Shown here one piece after another: positions 7,827 to 17,120 of a stretch of DNA of 33,343 nt. Numbering within the stretch: position 1 is the first letter of the stretch; each line of letters opens with the position of its first letter. The notes under the pieces are model-generated. The model was not told the origin of the DNA. It ran no database searches and was given only the letters and a program-made list of their open reading frames with translations. Both the position numbers and the translations under genes were made by a program. Origin of the DNA: a virus; the IMG/VR virus record IMGVR_UViG_3300006802_000060, positions 1 to 33,343 of that record; one strand, given 5' to 3'.

Positions 7827-9008
7827 ATGGCAAACATTCCACCGCCGCAAAGCGGCATGAAACCGATGGATTATTACCTGTTCTTGTATCGCTCAGGTGT
7901 CAGTCCTTATGAAGCGTATCAGGCAACAAGTGCTGCGTATGGACCGCCAAAAAGTAAAGAACAGTTGGCGCAGGAGCAGCAGAGCAATGCTGCTAAAAGC
8001 AACCTTGCCGCAGTAGCGGGACAAACAGCCGGTCTTGTTGGCGGAACATATCTTGCTGGTAAGGCAGCGGGATTGTTCAGTGCTGGTGGCTCTAGTGCTG
8101 GAGCGATTCAAGCTGCTTTAGCTGCCAAAGCTGCTGAAGCTGCTGCGGCTGGCGGTGTTGCCGCTGGTGGTACCGCTGCCGCTGGTGGTACTGCTGCTGC
8201 TGGTAGTGGTGCTGCCGGTGCTACAACACTTGGAACAATCGGTAGTTATGCCCTTCCGATTGCTGCCGTAGTTGGCACGTTAAGCACTGCCTGGGAAACT
8301 GGCATGAAGGACATACTTCGTGGTCGAGGGGATCGCGCTGATTGGATCAATCAGGGGGCAAACTTGGCTACAGCTTTTGTGCCTAATTTAGCACTGAAGT
8401 TATTGGGCAAGCGGTCCATTGGCAGCATGATGACGTCTGGAAAATCAAACGCGCAGCTAATCCGCGATGACTTCCGAGGAAAATTACGCGAAACAGGCGT
8501 AGCAGATGACAACTATGAGGTCACACTCGCCGACGGATCTAAGTTCAACATTGGATTGGACGGAAAGACTCGTTACAAAAATGTTGGTACCAACATTAAC
8601 GACAAAACAACGCGCCAAGCTTGGGATGTTGATTTTTCCAACCCTCTAGCGGTGTTTGCAACCGAACAAATTGACCCGATGATTCAACGCATTTACGAGG
8701 GAGTAGATCGCAGCAAGATCCCCACGGAGCAGTTTACGGGGATGCTAGTAAACGCTGTAACAAGCAACGCTAAAAGTAACGAGGATGTTTTAGCAAACAT
8801 TCGTACCGTTCTTGGACAGTCCATCTTTGCAAAAGAAGCGGGGTTTGATCCAACTCCAATACCAGGACCAACACAGGCAATAGTCAGACCAGAAGCCGGC
8901 AAAGTTCTGAGAGTGTCACCAGGCATGTACATGAACGATCAAGGAAAAATTAGCCCAGCACTGACAATGAAACAAGCACTAGAACTTAATTACGGTAAGG
9001 AGACTTAG
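7827..9008 (+). CDS. Putative internal virion (ejection) protein, Ala/Gly-rich
   Basis: 393 residues from ATG 7827; an in-frame TTG at 7809 lies inside the upstream gene and is disfavoured. Residues about 55-155 are very Ala/Gly-rich and hydrophobic (alternating AAAGG and GGTAAAG repeats, then SYALPIAAVVGTLST), resembling membrane-active segments of ejected podovirus proteins. The C-terminal part is soluble and ends with SPGMYMNDQGK, a motif that recurs in two later virion genes. Position between adaptor and nozzle supports a pilot or internal head protein. No family is recognised. Confidence 0.5.
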   Translation: MANIPPPQSGMKPMDYYLFLYRSGVSPYEAYQATSAAYGPPKSKEQLAQEQQSNAAKSNLAAVAGQTAGLVGGTYLAGKAAGLFSAGGSSAGAIQAALAAKAAEAAAAGGVAAGGTAAAGGTAAAGSGAAGATTLGTIGSYALPIAAVVGTLSTAWETGMKDILRGRGDRADWINQGANLATAFVPNLALKLLGKRSIGSMMTSGKSNAQLIRDDFRGKLRETGVADDNYEVTLADGSKFNIGLDGKTRYKNVGTNINDKTTRQAWDVDFSNPLAVFATEQIDPMIQRIYEGVDRSKIPTEQFTGMLVNAVTSNAKSNEDVLANIRTVLGQSIFAKEAGFDPTPIPGPTQAIVRPEAGKVLRVSPGMYMNDQGKISPALTMKQALELNYGKET

Positions 9009-9009
9009 T

Positions 9010-9642
9010 ATGCCAATGGATAACAGATCACGAAGGATAGAAAACCAAGCCAGTCGGCTCGCTTCTGCGTTAGGTAGGATGCCTGGACGAGGCATCCCTA
9101 ACATGGAGCGTATGCCGCGCATGATTGTGGATGATATGAAGGCACAGCCGATGCCGGGAGACGGCACAGCGCGTATCCAGCCGTTTCCGTATCCTGATCA
9201 GCCAGGACTTGTGCAGCCAATTAGGGATCTGCGCCGCGACATGCAGCAGATGCCACGCGAGCGCCTGAGCCCAGGCGTGTATCGCGGTGCTGATGGTTCG
9301 CTAGTCAACCAGCAGGGGCAAATGCTGCCTAACCAGCCACGCCGCGATCAGCAGCAGTGGCAAGTGCAAAACTTGCAGCCTTCGCCTTTTGCGCGTGATC
9401 AGTTTCAGTATTACCAGCCACCGCCTCAAGATGTTTACATTGGTCGCGGCATGAGTATGCCAATACCGCAGCGTCCAGTGCCGATGCCACCGGGCATGAT
9501 GCAGGGTTACGGCGATACACCAGCTTACGGCGCAGGAATGACGCCGCAACAGATGCAGCAAATGGAACAAAACTTACAAGGCGTAGCGCAAGGCTTTCAG
9601 CAGGGCGCACAGCAGTTTCCTTGGCGTTACCCTCTAAAATAA
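9010..9642 (+). CDS. Low-complexity Pro/Gln/Met-rich virion protein
   Basis: 210 residues of low-complexity sequence, strongly enriched in Met, Pro, Gln, Arg and Tyr (QQMPRERL, PIPQRPVPMPPGMMQGYG). It is likely disordered. An AAGGAG about 7-12 bases upstream of ATG 9010 supports the start. It contains LSPGVYRGADGSLV from Ser87, a motif shared with the genes at 7827 and 11192. Lying within the tail/internal-protein cluster, it may be packaged in the capsid or fill a tail channel. The function is unknown. Confidence 0.5.
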   Translation: MPMDNRSRRIENQASRLASALGRMPGRGIPNMERMPRMIVDDMKAQPMPGDGTARIQPFPYPDQPGLVQPIRDLRRDMQQMPRERLSPGVYRGADGSLVNQQGQMLPNQPRRDQQQWQVQNLQPSPFARDQFQYYQPPPQDVYIGRGMSMPIPQRPVPMPPGMMQGYGDTPAYGAGMTPQQMQQMEQNLQGVAQGFQQGAQQFPWRYPLK

Positions 9643-9648
9643 ATTTCG

Positions 9649-11190
9649 ATGTCGTACCAAGGTGTAACAATGCCGCCACCGTCTTTAGGGCTTGATCTGG
9701 TCAGCCCGATTGATGGCATGGAACCGGCAGCAGCACTTGAGTTAGTGAATATCTTTCCAGGCGCAGGGGCTCCCACCGTTCGCCTTGGATACCAGACGTT
9801 TGCTGACTTAGGTACGGCATCACCTATTTATTTCATGCACGAGTACCCGCTGAAAAATGGAACAGCGCAGCTCATTGCAGCTCAAGAAACAGCTTTGTTT
9901 TCTGTTGATGATACAGGAACAGTAACAAACATTAGCAAGGTTGGCGGGTACCTGTCCGGTTACTGGAACAAGGAGTTGTTTGCAGGAAACATTTACCTTG
10001 CAAACAATGGAGGCGATGCGCCGCAGGTGTACACGGGCACTGGTGTTGCGGCAAACATAAGTGTGGGCGGCGCTGGCTATACACTGACCGACTTAATAAA
10101 CGTAGCGTCCTACCGTGAGCGTTTGTACTTTGTTGAGCGCGACACGTGCAAGATGTGGTTCCACGCTACTGAAGGCGCAACATTAGTCAGCGGCGGCGCT
10201 GTTCTTAAGAGCTATGACTTCCAATACATATTCCGTCGCGGCGGCTATCTTCTTTTTACTGGTAGCTTTACGAATCAGAAAAATGTGACCAGCCAAGACT
10301 TGTTCATGGCGGTGTCTAGCGAGGGAGAAGTTGTTTTCTACAGCGGTTACTCGCCGGATGATCCAGATTGGTCGCTAGTCGCACACTTCATTATCGGCAA
10401 GCCGCTTGGTCCTCGCGCTTATGTGCGTGTAAATCAGGATGTTTTGATCATTACGCAACAAGGCATTGTGCCTGTGTCTGTGTTGTTTAGCCAAAGCCCA
10501 CAGGAGGCTTCTGACACTATAAGCAGACCGATCAATCCGCTTATTACGCAGTATGCAACGCAAGTGGCATTAAGCGAGCGGTGGAACGGGTTTTTTTGGG
10601 CTGCGGGTCGAAGAATATACGTGATGCTGCCTGACAGCGGGACGACTGCGACCTTGCTTGTATGGTCACTGGATACGAAGGCTTGGACTCAGTTTGCCTT
10701 ATTTACCGGCGCACACTGCTGCTCTAGCTGCAAGTTTTTAGACTTGCCGTTTTACGGTTCCGCTCAGGGTATCATTTACCAAGGTGAAACTGGTTACTCT
10801 GATGGCGCTACGGATGGACTTGGTGAGTCGATTGAGTTTTCTGCGCGTATGGCTTTCTCGTTTTATGGCAGCAGAGGGAACTACAAAGCGTTCAAAGACA
10901 TTCGACCCTTAATGCGCGGCAAGCGCGGCTTGTCTCTCAACCTTGGTTTGGACACGGATTTTAAGCGCAGCACAACGGTAACGACAGTTACTACTGCTGC
11001 TGGGGCTTTTACGCCGTGGGGATCGCCGTGGGGCAGCCCTTGGTCCACGGATGTTGAGTACGTGTTTGATCGTTTTGCGGTCAAAGGACAAGGACACTGC
11101 GCTGCTATTCGCTTTGGCGGCAGCATAAAAAATACACCGTTACAACTTTTCGGCTTTGAAATACGATACGACTTAGGCGGGCAGGTCTGA
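9649..11190 (+). CDS. Tail nozzle / tail tubular protein B-like (beta-propeller)
   Basis: 513 residues, beta-rich throughout. Repeated blade-like segments (QLIAAQETALFSVDDTGT, KELFAGNIYLANNGGDAP, SYRERLYFVERDTCKMWF, KAWTQFALF) resemble the propeller nozzle proteins of podoviruses (P22 gp10 or T7 gp12 role). The start PPPSLGLDLVSPIDGMEP is typical of this group, in which the N-terminus contacts the adaptor. A Trp-Gly-Ser-Pro repeat (PWGSPWGSPWS) lies near 457-467. With the adaptor at 6962 it would build the short tail. There is no strong SD; it follows the preceding stop by six bases. Confidence 0.75.
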   Translation: MSYQGVTMPPPSLGLDLVSPIDGMEPAAALELVNIFPGAGAPTVRLGYQTFADLGTASPIYFMHEYPLKNGTAQLIAAQETALFSVDDTGTVTNISKVGGYLSGYWNKELFAGNIYLANNGGDAPQVYTGTGVAANISVGGAGYTLTDLINVASYRERLYFVERDTCKMWFHATEGATLVSGGAVLKSYDFQYIFRRGGYLLFTGSFTNQKNVTSQDLFMAVSSEGEVVFYSGYSPDDPDWSLVAHFIIGKPLGPRAYVRVNQDVLIITQQGIVPVSVLFSQSPQEASDTISRPINPLITQYATQVALSERWNGFFWAAGRRIYVMLPDSGTTATLLVWSLDTKAWTQFALFTGAHCCSSCKFLDLPFYGSAQGIIYQGETGYSDGATDGLGESIEFSARMAFSFYGSRGNYKAFKDIRPLMRGKRGLSLNLGLDTDFKRSTTVTTVTTAAGAFTPWGSPWGSPWSTDVEYVFDRFAVKGQGHCAAIRFGGSIKNTPLQLFGFEIRYDLGGQV

Positions 11191-11191
11191 T

Positions 11192-12073
11192 ATGGCAAAA
11201 CAAGGCGCTTTAGCAAAAGATCCACAACAGTATACGCGAGTGTCACCGGGCATTTACCGCGATTCATCTGGAAGGCTAGTACAGCGTTTGCCTGGTCAGC
11301 GCGGTGCTACACAGCGCAGAAACCGTCGTCGTGACAAAACACCCGGCATACCAGGCGCTGTAGCTGGCAGCGACGAGGCAAAGTTCCGCAACTTGCCAAG
11401 TGAAAAGCAGGTCAATGAACTACGTTCAGACGTTGGAGCATTTACCAATCAGATGTTTGCCAATGCGATGGGATTTAATCCTAATCAGCCCTTTGTTGGT
11501 TACGAGCAGCCTTTCAGCCAAGAAATGCAACGGGCGCGTGAGTCAGTGATGGGCGAGTTTGAGCGCACGATGGCACCGGAATTTCAGCGCCAAGACATGC
11601 AGTTTAACCAGCGCATGATGGAACAGGGAATTGATCCCAACAGCGAAGCATACCAAGCGCAGTTCCGTGCATTGAAAGAAGCGCAGGGCGGCGCTCGACA
11701 AGCTGCTATGGCTAATGCGTTTCAGCTTGGCGCAGGGTATCAGCAGCAAGGCTTTGAGCAGGGACGCGCAGCAGCGATGTTGCCGTTCCAGCAGTACAGC
11801 GCAACAGAAAACCTATGGGCGCTCCCGTATCGTACTGAGGCGGAGGCAAGACAAGCGGAGCTTAATCGGCAAGCACAGATTACGGCAGCGCGTATGGGCG
11901 GCGGCTCTGCTGTTGCCGCAGCGCAAGTGCAAGCACAAGCGGCGCGTGATGTTGCCGCAATGGAACTAGCGCAAGGCTATAACCAGCCGCGACAACCTAA
12001 TCCTTGGAACGCTGCCATTGGCGGATTGGCTCAGGGTATAGGTGCCGGTGTGTCTAACTATTACCTGCGGTAA
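11192..12073 (+). CDS. Putative internal virion protein, Gln/Ala-rich helical
   Basis: 293 residues. The N-terminus is basic (RGATQRRNRRRDKTPG), with the shared motif VSPGIYRDSSGRLV from Ser18. Residues 75-260 are a long Gln/Ala/Met-rich helical region (FQRQDMQFNQRMMEQ, EARQAELNRQAQITAARM). The C-terminus has a glycine-rich helix (IGGLAQGIGAGVSNYYLR). The composition and place downstream of the nozzle gene fit podovirus ejection proteins. Its ATG is one base after the preceding stop, so translation is coupled. No specific family is identified. Confidence 0.5.
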   Translation: MAKQGALAKDPQQYTRVSPGIYRDSSGRLVQRLPGQRGATQRRNRRRDKTPGIPGAVAGSDEAKFRNLPSEKQVNELRSDVGAFTNQMFANAMGFNPNQPFVGYEQPFSQEMQRARESVMGEFERTMAPEFQRQDMQFNQRMMEQGIDPNSEAYQAQFRALKEAQGGARQAAMANAFQLGAGYQQQGFEQGRAAAMLPFQQYSATENLWALPYRTEAEARQAELNRQAQITAARMGGGSAVAAAQVQAQAARDVAAMELAQGYNQPRQPNPWNAAIGGLAQGIGAGVSNYYLR

Positions 12074-12075
12074 AT

Positions 12076-13500
12076 ATGGCTGACAGTCTTGCACAAGCAC
12101 TTCTAGCGTTGCCGATCCAGCCTGTAGAAACTCCCTACGGCATCACTGCGCTGAACATAAGCAAAAACATTCCGAACATGATTGATCCCTATGGCAATCC
12201 GTGGGGCAACCTGGCTATTGGCTTGGGATCGGTTCTAACTAGCGCACTGCTTGGGTATCAAGCTCGACAACAGGCGCTTGAGGAAAATGCTACTCTTGGA
12301 CCTTTGATAACTGCTGGCTTAAAAGCAAAAACAGCAGAGGAGCTTGATGCACTGATCGCGCAACCTGGTAATGAAAGGTTGGGTCGAGTTGGCACTGAGT
12401 TGAAGCTGCGTCTGCTTGAAAATGAAATGCTGCAAAAGCAAAACGAGGAAAAACTTAAGCAGCAGCTTCTGCTAGAGCGCGTGAGGTCTGGTTATATTCC
12501 ACCGGGCTACGAGGACATGCTTGGTGCAGGACAGACGCCAGAACAGCAGCTTAAACAGCAGATCCAAGGTGAATTGCTAAAAGAAGTTGTAAGGCAGGGC
12601 AGAATACCTCCAGGGTATGAGGATCTATTAGGTGAAATGCCACAATACTTTGCCGGTCCTCCTGGCGCAGAGCGCAAGCCGAGCATATTCCCTGGCATTG
12701 AAAAGACTTATGACGAGCGGCGGAATGAGTACATTCAGCAAGGCATTTCAATGGGTCTTACGCCTAACAAGGCTTCTGAAGAAGCTGACAAGCGTTTGAC
12801 TCAAGAGAGAGCGGCTAATGCTGCTGCATTTAAGAAGATTGAGCAGTCGCGTGAAACATCATCCACGTATGAGCGATTAAGTGCTACTGCTGCCGAAGCT
12901 ATGACTCAAGCCGGCGAAACTGGCGGCTTGATGCCAGGAGCGCGACAAGCTGGCAGTTACCTTGTCGCAGCGTTTGGCAGCAAGACACAAGCCGAGAAGA
13001 TGGCAGCCACTAAACTGTTGGACAGCATACGTCCTGACATTGTTAAGGCTGGTCGCTCACCTGGAAGCGTAAGCGAATACGAAAATAAGATGCTCATTGG
13101 CGCAGGACCATCCAGCCAAAATACGCCAGAAGAAAACGCACGACTAATAAAAGGCATGGCGTTACGTGCCGAGCTTGAGCGCGATTACGCTGACTTCCTT
13201 GAGCAGTATGTACAAGACAAGGGCGATGCGGTTGGCGCAGACAAGTTATGGAACGCTTACAAGCAAGCAGAAGTTTTTGTAGGCGGTACGTACAATCCTG
13301 ATCGCATTAACTGGAAGGATTATTTTGCTGGTACAAGAGAGCCGCGCACGAGCACAGAAACGGAAGCTCGTGCCACCGGACGCGTTGATGTGCTCGAAGG
13401 GCAAATTCAGCAGCTACAATCCTTGTTGAGTGATCCAGCAGTATCGGAAGCAACTAAACGCCAAGCGCAAGCCAAAATAGACGAGCTGTTGGGGCAATAG
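12076..13500 (+). CDS. Putative internal virion protein with internal IPPGYED repeat
   Basis: 474 residues. A hydrophobic stretch (LAIGLGSVLTSALLGY, about 46-61) is followed by a long coiled coil (RLLENEMLQKQNEEKLKQQL, about 113-132). Two copies of a repeat, VRSGYIPPGYEDMLG (from 136) and VRQGRIPPGYEDLLG (from 172), are exactly 36 residues apart. The C-terminus is a second coiled coil (LEGQIQQLQSLL). It lies directly before the transglycosylase protein. This arrangement resembles the T7 gp14-15-16 or P22 gp7-20-16 ejection clusters. Function by position only. Confidence 0.5.
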   Translation: MADSLAQALLALPIQPVETPYGITALNISKNIPNMIDPYGNPWGNLAIGLGSVLTSALLGYQARQQALEENATLGPLITAGLKAKTAEELDALIAQPGNERLGRVGTELKLRLLENEMLQKQNEEKLKQQLLLERVRSGYIPPGYEDMLGAGQTPEQQLKQQIQGELLKEVVRQGRIPPGYEDLLGEMPQYFAGPPGAERKPSIFPGIEKTYDERRNEYIQQGISMGLTPNKASEEADKRLTQERAANAAAFKKIEQSRETSSTYERLSATAAEAMTQAGETGGLMPGARQAGSYLVAAFGSKTQAEKMAATKLLDSIRPDIVKAGRSPGSVSEYENKMLIGAGPSSQNTPEENARLIKGMALRAELERDYADFLEQYVQDKGDAVGADKLWNAYKQAEVFVGGTYNPDRINWKDYFAGTREPRTSTETEARATGRVDVLEGQIQQLQSLLSDPAVSEATKRQAQAKIDELLGQ

Positions 13501-13501
13501 T

Positions 13502-15694
13502 ATGGCAACGGTTGAAGAAATTTTGGCAATGGCTGACGCTGATCGTTCGGCAGGTGCTGTAGCAACTCCGACTGCTGCTAACTTGACTTATGATCCTGCT
13601 ACTTTTTTTGCTCGGTCTACCCGCCAGCAGATTGGCGATCTGCTTACGCCGACAACCGAAACGCCAGCACCGTTAAGCCGTGGCGAGTTGCTGCTTAAAA
13701 CCTTGCAGGGCGGTTTGGGCGGCACTGCTGATGTTTTAACGTTAGGCGCATTTACTCCTGCAACAGCGCGAACTTATGCCGGACTTAGTTCGTTGTTGAC
13801 GGGCGCTCCATACGAGTCGCAACTTGGCAGAATAGAAGAAGAACTACAGGCGCGGAAAGAGTTGTACCGCGAAGCCGCAGGTGATGTTCTTGGTGGAAGT
13901 GTTTTAGGGATTCCAATAAGTGAAGTTGCTGCATCTTTTGCGAGCCCCATTGACCGTATTCGGCGTTTGCAACAAGCGCGGCAAGCTGCTGGTCCAGTAG
14001 GACGACTTGCGATTGACGCAGCGGTTGGTGCTGGAACAGGTGCTACCACTGCCGCCTTAAGCAGCGATGTTTCGCCAATGGAGCGAGCGCAAGCGATAGA
14101 AAGTAGCGCACAACTTGGCGGCATACTTGGTGGCGGCGGATCTGTTTTAGGTGCTGCGCTTAGTCGGTTAGGACCACGACTTATACAAGAGGGTATGCGT
14201 ATGCGCCGCAGCTCTCTCGGAGCACGACAAAGCGATTACCAGAAAGTTGCTACCAGAGCTGGCACTACCATTCCAGAGGAAAACGCAGCGATCAATGAGG
14301 CGTTTATTGATCTACCGCCAACAACAAAACCAGCAGAAGCGGAGACGATTGCAAAACGCAACTTGGATGAATTGTTGCTAAGTGGAGAGCTTGGATCGTC
14401 CCGGCAACCAAGCCAGATGGTTGCTACCGTACAGCAAAAGCTGAACACGTTAGCGACTGAAGTAGACAACGTTATTTCTCGCTTTGAACAAACCAACACA
14501 CAATCTTTGCCAAAAATTGACTTCGATGGCGCTACAAAGTTTCTTGAAAGCGGCAGGGCTGGCGATAAAGCTGACCAGCTTTTGAAGGACATTTTGGATT
14601 TTGAAGGGCGCATTTCTGTTGTGCCGCAAAGCCAGCGGTTGTCATTTTTGCAAGCAGAAAAGCGTGCTTTAGCGCGGAAGTATTCGGTTGGAGATCAGAC
14701 TGATGCAGAGTTTGGTCGCGCTTTCTACGATGACGTGAAGAGATACATCGAAGGCTTAGTGCCCGAAGTTGGCGCACTCAATCGGCAACAAAGCAAGTTG
14801 ATGACAGCGATACCTATTTTGCGTAGAGGTTTGGCGCAAGAGGAAGCCTTTAACTTGATGGGCTCATTGCAGCGTCTTGGTTACACCACTGGCGGAGTAA
14901 TGGCACCGGCTATTCTTGGCTCAGGCTTAACGGGCGATTTAACTGGTGCCGTAACTGGTGGTTTGCTTGGTCTTGCGTTACGAGGCGCGGTTACTGGCAG
15001 AGGCAAGGAGCTTGTAGGACGTGGGGCATACAACCTTGGTCAGCTCGCACAAGCTGTAATTCCTGAAAATGCTGACGTGCTGGCAATGCAAGCCGCCAGA
15101 CCGTTTGCTGTGACAAGTGAAACCGACAATAAGCAACAGCAGCGAGAGGCAGAAATTCAACAGTTGTTGAAACCCACACCGAAGGCTACGCCAGCACCTG
15201 CAAAAGCAAGTGCCTTAACTGATGATCAACGGCAAAGACTGCTCGACCTGCGGCAAAAAACCGTCACTAAAACAACAGCAAAAAATGATGTTGAAGCACT
15301 ACTCGTGGGTCGCAGCAAGTTAGTGCAAGCGGTGGTAGCGCAGGAAAGTGGCGGAGATCCGAAAGCTAAAAGCAAAGCCGGTGCTGTAGGATTGATGCAA
15401 CTTATGCCAGCAACAGCAAAAGCGTATGGCGTAACAGACCGCACAGACCCTCAACAAAGTTTGGATGCTGGCGAGCGATTTTTGAAGGATCTCTACAAGC
15501 AGTTTAATGACGTAGAGCTTACGCTTGCTGCGTATAATTGGGGACCAGGCAACGTTCGTAAGGCTCTTAAAAAGATCAAGGCAAAGGGTCAAGCAGAAAC
15601 GTGGGATAACGTGTTGCGATATGCGAGCGTTCCCGACGAGACAAGCAACTATGTTGCTAAGGTGTTAAACAAGTATCAAAAGTTAGAGGGCTAA
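13502..15694 (+). CDS. Internal virion protein with C-terminal lytic transglycosylase domain
   Basis: 730 residues. The last ~130 form an SLT (soluble lytic transglycosylase, lysozyme-fold) domain: catalytic Glu615 in AQESGGDP, then GLMQLMPATA, then AAYNWGPGN at 676-684. It cleaves peptidoglycan glycan strands to let DNA through the cell wall during entry. The first ~580 residues hold helical and Gly/Ala-rich hydrophobic segments (GGILGGGGSVLGAAL; AILGSGLTGDLTGAVTGGLLG) consistent with an ejected, membrane-interacting protein. In T7 gp16 the SLT domain is N-terminal; here it is C-terminal. ATG 13502 follows the previous stop by one base. Confidence 0.85.
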   Translation: MATVEEILAMADADRSAGAVATPTAANLTYDPATFFARSTRQQIGDLLTPTTETPAPLSRGELLLKTLQGGLGGTADVLTLGAFTPATARTYAGLSSLLTGAPYESQLGRIEEELQARKELYREAAGDVLGGSVLGIPISEVAASFASPIDRIRRLQQARQAAGPVGRLAIDAAVGAGTGATTAALSSDVSPMERAQAIESSAQLGGILGGGGSVLGAALSRLGPRLIQEGMRMRRSSLGARQSDYQKVATRAGTTIPEENAAINEAFIDLPPTTKPAEAETIAKRNLDELLLSGELGSSRQPSQMVATVQQKLNTLATEVDNVISRFEQTNTQSLPKIDFDGATKFLESGRAGDKADQLLKDILDFEGRISVVPQSQRLSFLQAEKRALARKYSVGDQTDAEFGRAFYDDVKRYIEGLVPEVGALNRQQSKLMTAIPILRRGLAQEEAFNLMGSLQRLGYTTGGVMAPAILGSGLTGDLTGAVTGGLLGLALRGAVTGRGKELVGRGAYNLGQLAQAVIPENADVLAMQAARPFAVTSETDNKQQQREAEIQQLLKPTPKATPAPAKASALTDDQRQRLLDLRQKTVTKTTAKNDVEALLVGRSKLVQAVVAQESGGDPKAKSKAGAVGLMQLMPATAKAYGVTDRTDPQQSLDAGERFLKDLYKQFNDVELTLAAYNWGPGNVRKALKKIKAKGQAETWDNVLRYASVPDETSNYVAKVLNKYQKLEG

Positions 15695-15695
15695 T

Positions 15696-17120
15696 ATGGG
15701 TTGGTCTGGCGGAACGTATAGAAAGGGAAACTACGCCTCAAACGGTTGGACTGGCGATGCGTCACTCGGCATAGGCATCGAGGCGTCACGTCATGACGAT
15801 CAGGACGATGACTTTGAGACTGGCATTAATAGCTGTTTAACGAAGGACGGTCAGAACACTGCCACGGCTAACCTGCCAATGGGAGGGTTTAAGCACCTAA
15901 ACATTGCGAACGCTACAGCTCGCAATCATTATGCTGCGGCTGGTCAGGTACAGGACAGTGCGTTTATCTGGTGCGGCACTTCTGCTGGCAGTGCTAACGC
16001 GCAGACGTTGAGCCCAACACCTGCGATTACTGCCTACGCTGCTGGTCAGGTGTTTCGTTTCATTGCTGGCTTTACGCCGACGGCAAGTCTGACTATTGCA
16101 GTTAGTGGTTTAACTGCGAAAAACGTGATTGATGAGCAAACTGGCGCGCAGGTTGGTGCGCTTGCGACCTACTCCGGTCAAATCTGTGAAATAATTTATG
16201 ACGGCACTGCTTTTCGTCTTCGCAACGCTCTTGGCAGCAACGTTAATTTAGCGAACTACGATAATGCCAACAATGGTCGCGCTCTGAGTTTTTACAAGAG
16301 TCGCGGCGCTGCGTACCCAACAAACGTCATTGTGCAAAGCGGCGACAACATTGGAGTAATAAACTTTCTTGGCGCAAACGGCACTGGTTATGATCGAGCT
16401 TCGTATATTGCGGGTTTGATTGACGGCACTCCGGGTGCGTCAAGCGACATGCCAGGTGGTATTGTTTTTGGCACTACCCCTGACGGCTCTGCAACCGCTG
16501 TCGAGCGGATGCGGTTGAAATCGACTGGTCAGTTGCTAGTTGGTCAGACTACCGCTGCGTCTGCTGAGGAAATTGTTGCTGCTGGCACAGGTACTGGACA
16601 GCAGATTCTTTCCATAAATGGCGGATCATCGGGCACTTCTGGAGGCGGAAACCTAACCATTCGCAACGGTGCTACCGCAATTATGGCGATAGGTGGGCGC
16701 AGTGCAATTCTCGGCGGTGCTTACGATGCCACACCGCAACTCTACTTCAACGCCACACCGAAAGTGCAGGGCATCACATCTGCTGTTGGTGATCGTTTTA
16801 TGAAGTGGTCTTTGAGCACTAATGCGTGGACATACGACGCATCATCGGCACGATATAAGGACAACATCACTGACTTGCATTACGGCTTGAATACTGTCCT
16901 TGCGCTTCGTAGCCGCGAGTTTGACTACAAGTTTGAGAACTACAAGCACGACATTGGCTTTATTGCTGAAGAAGTTGTGAAGGTAGTGCCGGAAGTGGTT
17001 GGATTAGACCTCGAAGGCAAGCCAGAGGCAGTAATGTACGACCGGCTTACGTCGCTGCTGTGTAAAGCGATTCAAGAGCTTGCTGCCAAAGTAGAGGCGC
17101 TTGAGGCGAAGTTGAAGTAA
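15696..17120 (+). CDS. Third tail fibre with C-terminal S74 chaperone domain
   Basis: 474 residues. The N-terminus (MGWSGGTYRKGNYASNGWTG, then ANLPMGGFKHLNIANATARNHYA at about 58-80) is the virion-anchoring type found on podovirus fibres. The middle is beta-rich. The C-terminal ~92 residues are an S74 autochaperone: SSARYKDN with Ser383 and Lys388 as the dyad, then IGFIAEEVVKVVPEVV and a terminal coiled coil (AKVEALEAKLK). It differs in N-terminus from the two fibres near the capsid genes, so it probably attaches elsewhere on the tail. Its TAA shares one base with the next ATG. Confidence 0.85.
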   Translation: MGWSGGTYRKGNYASNGWTGDASLGIGIEASRHDDQDDDFETGINSCLTKDGQNTATANLPMGGFKHLNIANATARNHYAAAGQVQDSAFIWCGTSAGSANAQTLSPTPAITAYAAGQVFRFIAGFTPTASLTIAVSGLTAKNVIDEQTGAQVGALATYSGQICEIIYDGTAFRLRNALGSNVNLANYDNANNGRALSFYKSRGAAYPTNVIVQSGDNIGVINFLGANGTGYDRASYIAGLIDGTPGASSDMPGGIVFGTTPDGSATAVERMRLKSTGQLLVGQTTAASAEEIVAAGTGTGQQILSINGGSSGTSGGGNLTIRNGATAIMAIGGRSAILGGAYDATPQLYFNATPKVQGITSAVGDRFMKWSLSTNAWTYDASSARYKDNITDLHYGLNTVLALRSREFDYKFENYKHDIGFIAEEVVKVVPEVVGLDLEGKPEAVMYDRLTSLLCKAIQELAAKVEALEAKLK

